Part shown: positions 43,351 to 51,950 of the stretch, piece after piece | Layout of the letters: every line of letters begins with the position of its first letter | Numbering within the stretch: the stretch's first letter is position 1 | NCBI RefSeq assembly: GCF_001984195.1 | Contig: NZ_MTQN01000011.1 | Span: forward strand, 434,001 to 498,000 | Length of the DNA: 64,000 bases | Reading direction: 5' to 3' | Source: Kribbella sp. ALI-6-A | Lineage (GTDB): Bacteria; Actinomycetota; Actinomycetes; Propionibacteriales; Kribbellaceae | Notes under the pieces: generated by a model | Databases searched by the model: none | What the model was told of the DNA's origin: nothing | The model's input: only the letters and a program-made list of their open reading frames with translations | Translations under genes and position numbers: made by a program

Positions 43351-46300
43351 TTACTTCAGACCGAAGGCCCGATCGATCCGCTGGTCGACCGTGGCGCCGG
43401 AACCGCCGGCTCGCGCGCGCAGGCTGACGAAGGCCGCACCCCGTGGCGCGTCCAGCCGCGTCGTCCACCCGTCGCGAGTCTGCCGCAGCGAGACGCTCCG
43501 CCACGTCTTCCCGTCGTACGAGATCTCCAGCGTCGGCTTCGCGATGCCGGTCGTGGAGTTCGTCTCCGACCAGCGCGGTGTGACAGTCAGTTCGGAGCGC
43601 CGACCGGCCCGGCCGGCTGCGTCGGTGTCGACTGCGTAGTCCAGCTGAATCAGCGACATGACCGTGTCGGTCGCCGCCGAGCTGAAGCCCCATTCGGTCC
43701 GCGTGGCCGTCGAGTACGGATGTGGGTAAGTGCCGCGCGTGTTGTCCGCCACCAACCGGTAGGGCAGCCGCTCCGGCTTCAGCCCGCTCACCGACAACTG
43801 GTCCCGTTGCTCCTGCCCGACCAGCGTGTCGCCCTGGTACAGGCTCAGCTGCTGGGTGATGTCCCAGTTGCCGAACGCCGTACCGACGTGATCGCCACCG
43901 TCACCCCATCCGGGCGACGCCGCGGTGATCCCCTCGCCGTCCCGCACCGGCGACAGGCCCTTGGTCAGCCGCGGCCGCTGCACCGGACCGAACCACTGCA
44001 GGCGGGACTGGCTGCCGCCCTGGTAGCTGCGCCAGCCGGACTCGGTCTGCTGGACCTCGCCGGAGATCTCCGCCTTCGCCTGGTACGGCACACCAGCCGT
44101 GACCCAGTCGGTGCGGTCGCCCTGCACGGGCGTGCCGGAGGTGTTCATCGCCGACTCCCAGTCGGTGTTCCACACGTCGTACCGGTTCTCCAGCCCGAAG
44201 TCCGGCCGGAAGTTGCGGAAGGCAACATCGACGCGGGCGAGCTCACGAACCCCCGGCCGGTACGCCGGTACGGCGGGCACGTGGTCCCAGAAGCGCGACA
44301 GGTCGTAGCGGTAGTCCGGCTCAGGGTTCGACGTCACGGTCAACGTGCGCCGGCCGGCGGCGAGCTGACCGATCAGCTGCTCGCCCTCGTCGTGCGTGAG
44401 CGTGGCGATGGTGATCGGCGGCGGGTTCGGCGCGTAGATCGAGTCGGTCCACGGCTCCAGCTTGCCCGGGCCGTCGTTGACCACGACCAGCACCTTCGCC
44501 CCGGCCGCGGCAGCCGCCGACGCCTGATCCTCCAGCGACACGGTATCCGACCGCCGAACGACCACGGCCTTCCCGCGGTGGCTCCCGGTCCGGTCGGCGA
44601 TGCCCTGCTCGACGAACACCGCGTCCAACTGCTGACGGCCCTCGGGCAGCGGCTTCGCGGCCCGGCGGACGAGCATGTCGTCGAACGTGCGCGTCGACGA
44701 CGCCATGGTCAGCGCAGGCTGCTCCAGCCGCCAGCGCGCCCCGGCGACGAAGTCCCCGTCGGTGACCTTGCCGGTCGGCAGCACCCACACGCTGTCGTAG
44801 CTCGGGTCCGGCCAGCGCGAGGAGCCGACGGAGAAGTCCCGGCCGAAGTCGCGGTAGACGTTGGCGCGCACCTCGCCGAGCGTGGTCGCCTGCGGCGCGG
44901 TGGCGGTCAACCTGCGCGCCTGGCGAGCGTCGTACGTCGCTGTCTTGTCCCGGTCGAGGTGGATGTCGACCAGGGTGAGCACGGCCATGCCCTTGCTGCT
45001 CGGGCCGTTCGCGCCTTCGACGTCGGTGGTCAGCCAGGTGGTGTAGTCGCCCGGCGGCAGCCGGAGCTCGGCGCCTTCCTCGCCGACCACGAACTGGCCG
45101 TAGCTACCGCGGCCGATCAGAATCGCGTCACCGGCCAGCGGACGCCCGCTGCGGTCCTTGGCGTTCAGGGTGAGCTGGTACCGCTCCCCCTCGCGCCCGA
45201 CGCCGATCACTGTGCTCAGCCGGACTCCGGCGGAGTTGGTCGCGACCAAGTGCCCGGACAGCTGCTTGTCGACCGGTACGTCGTTCACCGCGACGGTCAC
45301 CTTGACCTGTGCGGTGCCGTGCGCGGGGACGGTCACCTTGGGACTCGACAGGGCGAACAGACCGGTCGGCGCGTCCTTCACCTGCGTCGACAGGTCGAGC
45401 TCGACCGCTTGGTCGCCGTCGTTGGTGTAGGTGACGGTCCGCTCGACCGACTCGTTCGGCTGGACCGGCCACGGGTGGTAGCCGGAGTACACCGACGCTG
45501 TGGCGCGCACGGTCGACCTGCTGGCCGTGGCGACGTCGAGCCGGCCGTTGCCGCCCTGGTACGGGATGTAGTCGGGCGTCGGCTTCGCCGTACTGACGAT
45601 GGCCTCCTTGAGCTGCTGCCCGGTCCAGTCCGGGTGCTGCGCCGCGAGCAGCGCCACCGCGCCGGCCACGTGCGGCGTCGCCATCGACGTACCGCTCATC
45701 AACTGGTAGGCGCCGGAGCCCTCGGGTGCGTGCTGCGAACGGGCGGCGAGGATGTCGACGCCGGGCGCGGTGATGTCCGGCTTGAGGCCGCCGTCGCCGA
45801 CCCGCGGTCCCCAGCTGGAGAACTCCGCGAGCTTGTCGGCACCGTCGACCGCACCGACGGTCAGCGCCGCGTCGGCGATGCCCGGCGCGGACGCGGTGTA
45901 GTAGCCCGGCCCGGCGTTGCCGGCCGCGACGGTGAACAGCGCGCCGGTCTCGGCGGACAGCTCGTTCAGCGACTGGCTGATCGGGTCGCTGCCGTCGGTC
46001 GGACCGCCGCCCAGGCTCATGCTGACGACCTTCGCGCGCTGGTCGCGCGCGGCCCATTCCATCCCGGCGATGATCCAGGACTCCTGGCCGCCGCCCTCGT
46101 TGTTCAGCACCTTGCCGACGTGCAGCCGGGCGCCCGGCGCGACACCGCGCTCGGTTCCGCCGGACGCCTCACCGGTTCCGGCGATGGTCGACGCCACATG
46201 GGTGCCGTGCCCGTGCCGGTCGGTGACCTCCTCGTCCGGGACGAAGCTGGTCGCCGCGGCGACCCGGTCGTCCAGGTCGGGGTGCTGCTGGTCGATCCCG

Positions 46301-47010
46301 GTGTCCAGCACGGCGACGTCGACGCCCGCACCGGTGTTGCCGCCGCGCCAGACCTCCGGCGCACCGATCTGCGCGGTGCTGTCGGCCAGGTCGACGACGA
46401 ACTTGCCGTCCAGCCAGACCTTCTCGATCCCCCCGGCGAGCGTGGCCGCGCCGGTCGAGCGGGCCGTCGTACCGGCGGTCAGCGACTGCCAGAAGGCGGC
46501 CGGCTGGTCGGTGGACAGGGCGGCGCCCTGGATGCTGGTGAGCGACCGCTGCTTGCGGGCACCGGACGGGACCCGCTGGCTGCGCGACCAGGTGGCCGCG
46601 TCGGTGTAGGTGACGATCAGCGGGAGCTCGTCGCCGTACCCGTCGGCCAGCAGGCGGGTGACGTTGAACAGGTTCTCGTCCAGCAGCTCGGCCGCGAGGA
46701 ACCGTGCGGCCGAGCGCGGGTAGACGAAGGTGTCCTGGCCGTCCACGTGGACGTCGTGGTCGGCCAGCCGGCCGTCCGGGCCGGTCACCCGGTACTGCGG
46801 CTTGCCGTCGGCGCCGGTGGTCACCTCGACCTTGTCGCCGGTGATCAGGGTGACGGTACGGGGCGTGGTGCTGGGAACTGCGGTCGGCGATGAAGCTGCC
46901 GAAGGGGCGGGCGACGCGGCGGCGGAGCCACCGGTCAGGGCCGCGGCGAGAGTCAGGGCCGCCGCGAACACGGCGGTCACCTTCCGCCCGCGACCAGGAC
47001 GTGGAGTCAC
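43351..47010 (-). CDS. Secreted S8 family serine peptidase (subtilase), large
   Basis: 1219 residues with a Sec-type signal peptide (TAVFAAALTLAAALTGGSAA, about 12-31). The catalytic triad is Asp236 in DVAVLDTGID, His268 in RHGHGTHVAS and Ser442 in GTSMATPHVAG, with oxyanion Asn in VAAGNAGPG. An N-terminal propeptide-like region precedes the catalytic core, and more than 700 residues of beta-rich C-terminal domains follow, including a PA-like segment (AAAAAGAKVLVVVNDGPGK). It is a secreted protein-degrading enzyme. GTG at 47010 is the likely start. It is inserted between ceoC and DUF3159, a position it does not have in mycobacteria. Confidence 0.93.
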   Translation of the reverse strand: MTPRPGRGRKVTAVFAAALTLAAALTGGSAAASPAPSAASSPTAVPSTTPRTVTLITGDKVEVTTGADGKPQYRVTGPDGRLADHDVHVDGQDTFVYPRSAARFLAAELLDENLFNVTRLLADGYGDELPLIVTYTDAATWSRSQRVPSGARKQRSLTSIQGAALSTDQPAAFWQSLTAGTTARSTGAATLAGGIEKVWLDGKFVVDLADSTAQIGAPEVWRGGNTGAGVDVAVLDTGIDQQHPDLDDRVAAATSFVPDEEVTDRHGHGTHVASTIAGTGEASGGTERGVAPGARLHVGKVLNNEGGGQESWIIAGMEWAARDQRAKVVSMSLGGGPTDGSDPISQSLNELSAETGALFTVAAGNAGPGYYTASAPGIADAALTVGAVDGADKLAEFSSWGPRVGDGGLKPDITAPGVDILAARSQHAPEGSGAYQLMSGTSMATPHVAGAVALLAAQHPDWTGQQLKEAIVSTAKPTPDYIPYQGGNGRLDVATASRSTVRATASVYSGYHPWPVQPNESVERTVTYTNDGDQAVELDLSTQVKDAPTGLFALSSPKVTVPAHGTAQVKVTVAVNDVPVDKQLSGHLVATNSAGVRLSTVIGVGREGERYQLTLNAKDRSGRPLAGDAILIGRGSYGQFVVGEEGAELRLPPGDYTTWLTTDVEGANGPSSKGMAVLTLVDIHLDRDKTATYDARQARRLTATAPQATTLGEVRANVYRDFGRDFSVGSSRWPDPSYDSVWVLPTGKVTDGDFVAGARWRLEQPALTMASSTRTFDDMLVRRAAKPLPEGRQQLDAVFVEQGIADRTGSHRGKAVVVRRSDTVSLEDQASAAAAAGAKVLVVVNDGPGKLEPWTDSIYAPNPPPITIATLTHDEGEQLIGQLAAGRRTLTVTSNPEPDYRYDLSRFWDHVPAVPAYRPGVRELARVDVAFRNFRPDFGLENRYDVWNTDWESAMNTSGTPVQGDRTDWVTAGVPYQAKAEISGEVQQTESGWRSYQGGSQSRLQWFGPVQRPRLTKGLSPVRDGEGITAASPGWGDGGDHVGTAFGNWDITQQLSLYQGDTLVGQEQRDQLSVSGLKPERLPYRLVADNTRGTYPHPYSTATRTEWGFSSAATDTVMSLIQLDYAVDTDAAGRAGRRSELTVTPRWSETNSTTGIAKPTLEISYDGKTWRSVSLRQTRDGWTTRLDAPRGAAFVSLRARAGGSGATVDQRIDRAFGLK

Positions 47011-47144
47011 GAGTGCCTCACAGGGTTTCTACGGACAAAGTCGCGAAATCGTAGACACCCTGGTCACGCGCAGTCGCGGGAATGCGCTGGCACATAGTTG
47101 ACACGTCGTCTACGCGACAGCGCCGGACAGCCCCTGGCGCGGGC

Positions 47145-48032
47145 TTACTTCTTCTTGCCGCCGCCCAGCAGGTGCGTGACGTGGTCCCGGGCCTCGTCCC
47201 ACTTGTCCGGCGGCATCGAGTTGCGCAGTACGGCGTACGCGAGCCACAGGGCCAGCGCGTACAACGGCAGGCCCATGCCCACCTTCGCGATGCCGAGCGC
47301 GTTCAGGCTGCCGGTCAGGTACAGCGGCCCCTGGACGATCAGCCGCAGCGCGAACAGACCGACGAACACCAGCGTGGCCCGGTTGAACCCGCGATACATC
47401 GCCGGGTCACGGCGCCAGCCCGTGCCGGTCTGGGTGATCACGCCGTACAGCACGCCGAACAGTGGCCAGCGGATCAGCACGGTGATCAGGTAGAGCAGGC
47501 CGTAGCCGATGTTGGTCAGCAGGCCGGGCAGGTAGACGTCCTCCGCGTTGCCGCTACGGTTGGCCACCCAGGCCGAGATCAGCACCCCGACGAAACCGCC
47601 GAGCACGTTGCGCAGCGGCTGCTTGCGCAGCAGCCGGAGCACCGCGACCGCGGCCGCGCAGGCGATCGCGACGATCAGCGCGAGCCGCAGGTCGTTGTCG
47701 CTCAGGCCGTAGACGATCAGGAACGCGATCCACGGCAGCCCGATGTCGAGCAAGGCGCCCCAGCCACCGAGCGCGTGGAAGAAGTCCTTGTCGGTGGTCT
47801 TGGGCTTGGTCTCGGCCGGCTCCTGCCGGTCCGGGCCCTGCCCGTCGGTCAGCTCGTGCTCGGCCGCCTCGAACTCCGGCCGGAGGATCTCGACCAGCGT
47901 CTCGTCCAGGTCGTCGTCGGTCCGGCGGTCCCGCGGCCGGCCGGCGTCGGGCCCCAGGGCCGGGCTCGCGCCGGAGTCACGGTCCAGGTCCCGGTCGACG
48001 CCGGAGTCCTGACCCGAGCGCGGGTCAGCCAT
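47145..48032 (-). CDS. DUF3159 integral membrane protein
   Basis: 295 residues, homologous to Mtb Rv2693c-type proteins. An acidic, charged N-terminal cytoplasmic region of about 85 residues is followed by six or so hydrophobic segments (LGGWGALLDIGLPWIAFLIV, then several more), with the GWRRDPAMYRGFNRATL loop typical of DUF3159. Function unknown. The start overlaps the OB-fold gene stop by 8 bp (48025-48032). The C-terminus ends in GGGKKK. Confidence 0.85.
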   Translation of the reverse strand: MADPRSGQDSGVDRDLDRDSGASPALGPDAGRPRDRRTDDDLDETLVEILRPEFEAAEHELTDGQGPDRQEPAETKPKTTDKDFFHALGGWGALLDIGLPWIAFLIVYGLSDNDLRLALIVAIACAAAVAVLRLLRKQPLRNVLGGFVGVLISAWVANRSGNAEDVYLPGLLTNIGYGLLYLITVLIRWPLFGVLYGVITQTGTGWRRDPAMYRGFNRATLVFVGLFALRLIVQGPLYLTGSLNALGIAKVGMGLPLYALALWLAYAVLRNSMPPDKWDEARDHVTHLLGGGKKK

Positions 48033-48414
48033 GCGCGGCCGTCGGGCGCAGCTCGTAGCGCGGGTTGAACATCACCCGGTCGCCGTCGACCACACCGATC
48101 CGGCCCGACGCGATCAGCTCCGAGCCGGGGTGGATGCCGGCGATCTTGCGCCGGCCGAGCCAGACCAGCTTCACCGTGCCGGTGCCGTCGTACAACTCGC
48201 CCTCCAGGGCCGGGACGCCGCCACGCGGGCTGAAGGTGATGGTGCGCAGTGTCCCGTACAGCGTCACCAGCTCCCGGTCGTGACAACCGGTGATCGACCG
48301 CGCGCCACAGTCGTGCGCGTAGTCCTGCAGTACCTCGGCGTCCTGCTCGTCCTGGTCGCCGGCCAGGCCGCGGAAGGCACGTCGCCACAATCCCTCGGGT
48401 TTGTCGCTGCCCAT
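48025..48414 (-). CDS. OB-fold nucleic acid-binding domain protein (Rv2694c type)
   Basis: 129 residues. GLWRRAFRGLAGDQDEQDAE is followed by an OB-fold-like region (RELVTLYGTLRTITFSPRG; ALEGELYDGTGTVKLVWLGR; ELIASGRIGVVDGDRVMFNP). It probably binds nucleic acid, possibly RNA. It lies upstream of DUF3159 and overlaps it, as in mycobacteria. The ATG at 48414 is supported by TACACT (48421-48426), 6 nt upstream, with no ribosome binding site. Confidence 0.85.
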   Translation of the reverse strand: MGSDKPEGLWRRAFRGLAGDQDEQDAEVLQDYAHDCGARSITGCHDRELVTLYGTLRTITFSPRGGVPALEGELYDGTGTVKLVWLGRRKIAGIHPGSELIASGRIGVVDGDRVMFNPRYELRPTAAHG

Positions 48415-48420
48415 GAGATC

Positions 48421-48426
48421 AGTGTA
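48421..48426 (-). promoter_or_regulatory. -10 element (TACACT) for leaderless OB-fold gene
   Basis: TACACT on the minus strand ends 6 nt before the ATG at 48414, with no ribosome binding site between. Confidence 0.5.
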
Positions 48427-48468
48427 GTCCGCGTCCGGACGTGCTCAGCCGGTGCTCGGGCACGTCGA

Positions 48469-49155
48469 TCAGGCCTCTTCCTCGGCGGCCGGCTGGGCAC
48501 CGGCGGGCAGCTTCAGGGCGAGCGACTCGCGCGGCGCCATCGGCTCCGAACCGCGGACCACGATCACGTTGCGGAAGGCCTCCTCCATCGGCGGGGCCGC
48601 CTCCGGCTCGACCGCCGCGCGACCGAGCACGGTGCCGCGCAGCAGCCAGCGCGGGCCGTCGACGCCGATCACCCGGGAGGTCTGGCTGAAGATCTGGCCC
48701 TCGGGGTCCTGGACCGGCACGACCAGCACCAGCTCGGTGCCGAACGGGCCCTCGGTCTCCGACGCCGTACCGCCCATCTTGGTGGCCTCGGCGGCGATCT
48801 CCTGGCGGACCTCGTCCCAGATGCCGGCGGTCTTCGGGGCGGCGAACGCGCGCAGCTCCAGCGCGGAGTCCTCCAGCACCAGCAGGATCGCCTGCACGTC
48901 GCCGCTCTGCTCGTCGACCTGCAGCCGCAGCTCCATGCCCGGCAGGCCGGTGATCACCAGCGCCCCGAGGTCGATCCGGTCCTCGGCCTCCAGCGTCGCC
49001 GGGTCCACCTCGGTGACGTCGAACGGGCCGGCGGCGCTGTTCCCGGCGGCCGGCTCCTCGGTGCCGCCGTCCTGGGCGGTCGGCTCGGTCGTCTCCTCGA
49101 CGGCGTCCACCGTCGCCGGGGTGTCCTCGTTCTTGGCCTTGCGGCGGAAGATCAC
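48469..49155 (-). CDS. DUF3710 protein
   Basis: 228 residues, actinobacterial DUF3710 (Rv2696c type). An acidic N-terminus of about 60 residues precedes the conserved core: EDRIDLGALVITGLPGMELR, TKMGGTASETEGPFGTELVL, VIGVDGPRWLLRGTVLG and the C-terminal FRNVIVVRGSEPMAPRE. Function unknown. The GTG at 49155 has TAGGCA 6 nt upstream (weak -10) and GAGGAAG further out, so either a leaderless or a short-leader transcript is possible. It lies downstream of dut in the same direction. Confidence 0.85.
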   Translation of the reverse strand: MIFRRKAKNEDTPATVDAVEETTEPTAQDGGTEEPAAGNSAAGPFDVTEVDPATLEAEDRIDLGALVITGLPGMELRLQVDEQSGDVQAILLVLEDSALELRAFAAPKTAGIWDEVRQEIAAEATKMGGTASETEGPFGTELVLVVPVQDPEGQIFSQTSRVIGVDGPRWLLRGTVLGRAAVEPEAAPPMEEAFRNVIVVRGSEPMAPRESLALKLPAGAQPAAEEEA

Positions 49156-49245
49156 TGCTCTTGCCTACTTCCTCGGTCGTCAGTCTCCAGGGGCCGAAAC
49201 CCCGCCGTAGTCTCGCTCACCCGCAGGTCAGCGGGCCGCACCTGC

Positions 49246-49698
49246 TCAGCGTGTCACACCACCGAAACCACCGGTCGAGCCGTGTCCCCCCGCACCGCGC
49301 GCGGAACCCGGCAGCGTGGTCACCTCGACGAACCGCGCCTTCTCGACCTGCTGGATCACCAGCTGCGCGATCCGGTCGCCCCGGCGCAGCGTGATCTCGG
49401 CGTGCGGGTCGTGATTGATCAGGCACACCTTGATCTCGCCGCGGTACCCCGCGTCCACAGTGCCCGGTGCGTTGACCAGCGACACCCCGTGCTTGGCGGC
49501 CAGTCCGGACCGCGGATGCACGAACGCCGCGTACCCGTCCTGCAACGCGATCGCGATCCCGGTGCCGACCAGCGCCCGCTCCCCCGGCTTCAGCGTCACG
49601 TCGTGCGACGCCACCAGGTCCGCCCCGGCGTCCCCGGGATGCGCGTACGCCGGAATCGGCAGCTCGGGGTCGAGTCTTTGGATCAGTACCTCGGTCAT
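49246..49698 (-). CDS. dut: dUTP diphosphatase
   Basis: Hydrolyses dUTP to dUMP and pyrophosphate, keeping uracil out of DNA and feeding dTMP synthesis. Trimeric dUTPase motifs: YAHPGDAGADLVAS (1), PRSGLAAKHGV (2), NAPGTVDAGYRGEIKV (3), RGDRIAQLVI (4) and GSTGGFG (5). Length is 150 residues, normal. The ATG at 49698 is preceded by AGGAGG. The ribosome binding region lies at the edge of an inverted-repeat element at 49706-49765. Confidence 0.95.
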   Translation of the reverse strand: MTEVLIQRLDPELPIPAYAHPGDAGADLVASHDVTLKPGERALVGTGIAIALQDGYAAFVHPRSGLAAKHGVSLVNAPGTVDAGYRGEIKVCLINHDPHAEITLRRGDRIAQLVIQQVEKARFVEVTTLPGSARGAGGHGSTGGFGGVTR

Positions 49699-49705
49699 GG
49701 GGCCT

Positions 49706-49765
49706 CCTGGTCTGGACTGAGGAGTGGAAGGAGCGAAGCGACTGGAGCGACGAGGGAAGACCAGG
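49706..49765. repeat. GAGCGAAGCGA-type intergenic element upstream of dut
   Basis: CCTGGTCT (49706-49713) pairs with AGACCAGG (49758-49765). The middle contains GGAGCGAAGCGACTGGAGCG, resembling the element at 7238-7320. It lies between dut and the upstream thioesterase. Confidence 0.5.
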
Positions 49766-49813
49766 AACCAAGGCCCCAGGACCCACCGCGCCGGAGGCGC
49801 GGCATGTGCAGAG

Positions 49814-50371
49814 TCATGGGTTCACCTCGTAGTCGTGGACTTGCTCGGTCGTCATGTCGGTGCCGTGCTCGACGAAGTGTTCCGGCGGGACCACCACGAA
49901 CACAGCGCTCGCCCTGAGGGCCACACTGCCTTCCGGACCGCCCAGCCGCCCGACCGCCTTCGCGTACATCCGCCGGCCGGAGAACCCCAGGCACCGGGCC
50001 TGCAGGAACAGCGTCGTACCGACCGGCACCGGCCGGATGTAGTCGGTCTCGAGCCGCCCGGTCACCATCGGCCGTCGCAGCAACCACGCGAGGCCGCCCA
50101 GCGTCTCGTCCAGCGCCAGTGCCAGTACGCCGCCGTGTGCCAGACCGGGAGCTCCCTGGTGGTCAGCGGTGACGGTGAACTCGCCGGTGATGGTCACCTC
50201 TGGGCCGGCCGTCGACACCAGCCGCAGACCGGTCGGGTGCGACGGTCCGCAGGCGACACAGTTCTCGTAGTGCGACGGCAGCACCGTGCCCGGAGCAGGT
50301 GCCTCCGGGTGACGCTCCGGCGGCTCCAGCTCACGCTGCGGCGTCGCAGAGCGGGTCGGGGGCTCGATCAC
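49814..50371 (-). CDS. PaaI-family hotdog thioesterase
   Basis: 185 residues, acyl-CoA thioesterase of the hotdog fold. A proline-rich N-terminus with CVACGPSHPTGLR leads into GAPGLAHGGVLALALDETLG, the typical HGG/active-site helix, and TDYIRPVPVGTTLFL. The GTG at 50371 is preferred because TAGGGT (50380-50385) ends 8 nt upstream; GTG at 50407 would add 12 residues. The substrate is unknown. It is divergent from DUF3093. Confidence 0.88.
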   Translation of the reverse strand: MIEPPTRSATPQRELEPPERHPEAPAPGTVLPSHYENCVACGPSHPTGLRLVSTAGPEVTITGEFTVTADHQGAPGLAHGGVLALALDETLGGLAWLLRRPMVTGRLETDYIRPVPVGTTLFLQARCLGFSGRRMYAKAVGRLGGPEGSVALRASAVFVVVPPEHFVEHGTDMTTEQVHDYEVNP

Positions 50372-50379
50372 GAGAGGCG

Positions 50380-50385
50380 ACCCTA
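50380..50385 (-). promoter_or_regulatory. -10 element (TAGGGT) for leaderless thioesterase
   Basis: TAGGGT on the minus strand ends 8 nt before the GTG at 50371, consistent with leaderless transcription and with the shorter start. Confidence 0.45.
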
Positions 50386-50423
50386 CCGACGCCGTTCCCG
50401 GAGCCACGTGCCAGGCTGGTGCT

Positions 50424-50891
50424 GTGGCTGACTCAGGGACTGATTACCGCGAGCGGTTGAGCGTGCCGGTGCGCTGGTGGATCGTCGCGGCCCTCCTCGT
50501 CCTCACCATCTGGCTGATCATCGCGGTCCCGGCCGGCCAACTGGCCGGCCTGATCGCCGGTGGAGTCGTCGCGGTCCTGCTGACCGTCCTGTTCATCCGG
50601 TACGGCGGTGCGCTGATCGAGGTGGACGCCGAGCGCCTCCGCGCGGGCCGGGCCACGATCGAGCGGGTGCACCTGGGCAAGGCCGAGGCGCTGACCGGCG
50701 AAGCGGTCCGCCACGCGTTCGGCCGCGACTGCGACCCGGCGGCGTACCTGGTGCTGCGCAGCTACCTGCCCGGCGCCGTCCGCGTGGAGATCACCGACCC
50801 GCACGACCCGGCGCCGTACTGGCTGATCGCGACGCGGAACCCGGAGCGGCTGGCAGCGGCCCTGACGTCCAACAGCGTGGCAAGATCCTGA
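50424..50891 (+). CDS. DUF3093 membrane protein
   Basis: 155 residues, Rv2698 type. Two adjacent transmembrane helices (VRWWIVAALLVLTIWLIIAV; LAGLIAGGVVAVLLTVLFI) near the N-terminus are followed by a soluble domain with LRAGRATIERVHLGKAEAL and DPHDPAPYWLIATRNPERL, typical of DUF3093. Function unknown. GTG at 50424 has CAGGCT 6 nt upstream, consistent with a leaderless transcript. In mycobacteria it is likewise next to dut and opposite DUF4193. Confidence 0.87.
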   Translation: MADSGTDYRERLSVPVRWWIVAALLVLTIWLIIAVPAGQLAGLIAGGVVAVLLTVLFIRYGGALIEVDAERLRAGRATIERVHLGKAEALTGEAVRHAFGRDCDPAAYLVLRSYLPGAVRVEITDPHDPAPYWLIATRNPERLAAALTSNSVARS

Positions 50892-50919
50892 GTCAGGGGT
50901 CCCTAGCGAGGAGGCAACG

Positions 50920-51228
50920 GTGATCGGAGCCAAGATCGGCTGGAAGCTGGTGCTGGCCGTCTTCACGATGGTGGTCGGACTGGTCGCCAACAAGGCGGTC
51001 ACCACGGCCTGGAAGCTCGGTTCGGGCGGCAAGCCGCCGAAGGGCAGCGAGGCCGGTTACGTCGAGGTGGTCAGCTGGGCGGTCGCCAGCGGCGCGGCCG
51101 CGGCGGTGGCCAAGCGGTTCGCCGAGCAGCGCGCGGCGCAGTACTGGCTGAAGTCGACCGGGCACCTGCCGCCCGGATTCGAGAAGCAGGCTGTCAAGGG
51201 TGCCGCGAAGGACGTCGTCAAGGCCTGA
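50920..51228 (+). CDS. DUF4235 protein
   Basis: 102 residues. The N-terminal hydrophobic segment KLVLAVFTMVVGLVANKAV and the downstream WAVASGAAAAVAKRFAEQRA form two possible membrane helices; SGGKPPKGSE lies between. Typical of actinobacterial DUF4235 proteins. GTG at 50920 is preceded by GAGGAGG. It is 28 bp downstream of DUF3093 and may share its transcript. Function unknown. This gene is not in the Mtb block. Confidence 0.85.
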   Translation: MIGAKIGWKLVLAVFTMVVGLVANKAVTTAWKLGSGGKPPKGSEAGYVEVVSWAVASGAAAAVAKRFAEQRAAQYWLKSTGHLPPGFEKQAVKGAAKDVVKA

Positions 51229-51287
51229 CCGGCACCCGGTCTCCGCGCCGACCGGCCCTGGCCGCTGAGGTGCCCGGAACGCACCAA

Positions 51288-51317
51288 GGGACCGGCCCCC
51301 GTGCGGGGGACGGTCCC
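51288..51317. terminator. Bidirectional terminator hairpin between DUF4235 and DUF4193
   Basis: GGGACCG and CGGTCCC (51288-51294, 51311-51317), with CCCCC and GGGGG (51296-51300, 51305-51309), form a 13-bp stem with one mismatch and a GTGC loop. Confidence 0.75.
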
Positions 51318-51360
51318 GGGTGGTACGACTCAGCCGAGCAGGGCGACGGTGCTGCTGTTG

Positions 51361-51660
51361 TCAGGCAGCGCAGTCGCGGCAGATCAGCTGGCCGTTCTTG
51401 CTGTTCGCGAGCTGGCTGCGGTGGTGGACCAGGAAGCAGCTCGAACAGGTGAACTCGTCGGCCTGGCGTGGGAGAACCCGTACCGCCAGCTCCTCGTGGC
51501 TCAGGTCGGCGCCGGGCAGCTCGAAGCTCTCGGCCGCCTCGGCCTCGTCCTCGTCGACCTTGCCGGAGTTCTTGTCGTGACGGCGAGTCTTCAGCTCTTC
51601 GATCGACTCCTCGCTGGAGTCCTCGTCCGTCTTGCGCGGGGCGTCGTAGTCAGTCGCCAT
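51361..51660 (-). CDS. DUF4193 zinc-ribbon protein
   Basis: 99 residues, Rv2699c type. A highly acidic N-terminal half (KTDEDSSEESIEELKTRRHD) is followed by a C-terminal zinc site made of CSSC and CRDC. The tail is short. Function unknown; it may act in transcription or translation. ATG at 51660 with AGGGA upstream. In mycobacteria it lies between DUF3093 and suhB, the same order as here. Confidence 0.9.
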   Translation of the reverse strand: MATDYDAPRKTDEDSSEESIEELKTRRHDKNSGKVDEDEAEAAESFELPGADLSHEELAVRVLPRQADEFTCSSCFLVHHRSQLANSKNGQLICRDCAA

Positions 51661-51950
51661 GGTGTTTCCCTGCCCTCTTCGTACCCGTGGTGTTGCCTGC
51701 TGAGCCCTGGAACGGATAACGCACCCGAGAAATTCCGCCTGGAATCCTCTGGTCCCCCGAAACCCTTGACAGACAGGCTGGGAGCGGACTCGCTTCCGCT
51801 CCCGAGGCAGGGATTGTGCCCTATCAACCGGTCTTCGCGCGCGTCAGGGTCCACCTTGTGACCCGCGTGTCGAAGAAATTGTCAGGACCGAACAGATAGT
51901 TGCGCATTACCGCCACGTACGGACACTTTGACTGCACAAACGAGCAGGTC
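51661..51950. other. Intergenic spacer with hairpin, between DUF4193 and suhB
   Basis: This 290-bp spacer contains no gene I can support. It holds an 8-bp stem (GGGAGCGG 51780-51787 with CCGCTCCC 51796-51803). A TTGACA on the + strand (about 51766) has no matching -10, so it is not called a promoter. DUF4193 transcription probably starts in the lower half on the minus strand. Confidence 0.5.

Noticed and set aside
47096..47101. TTGACA on the + strand downstream of the subtilase start
   Set aside because: No -10 element is found at 16-18 bp, and no gene follows on that strand.
51780..51803. Hairpin upstream of DUF4193 considered as a terminator or riboswitch
   Set aside because: The stem has only 8 bp with no conserved aptamer features. 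No gene ends there on the + strand, so it is noted only within the spacer entry.
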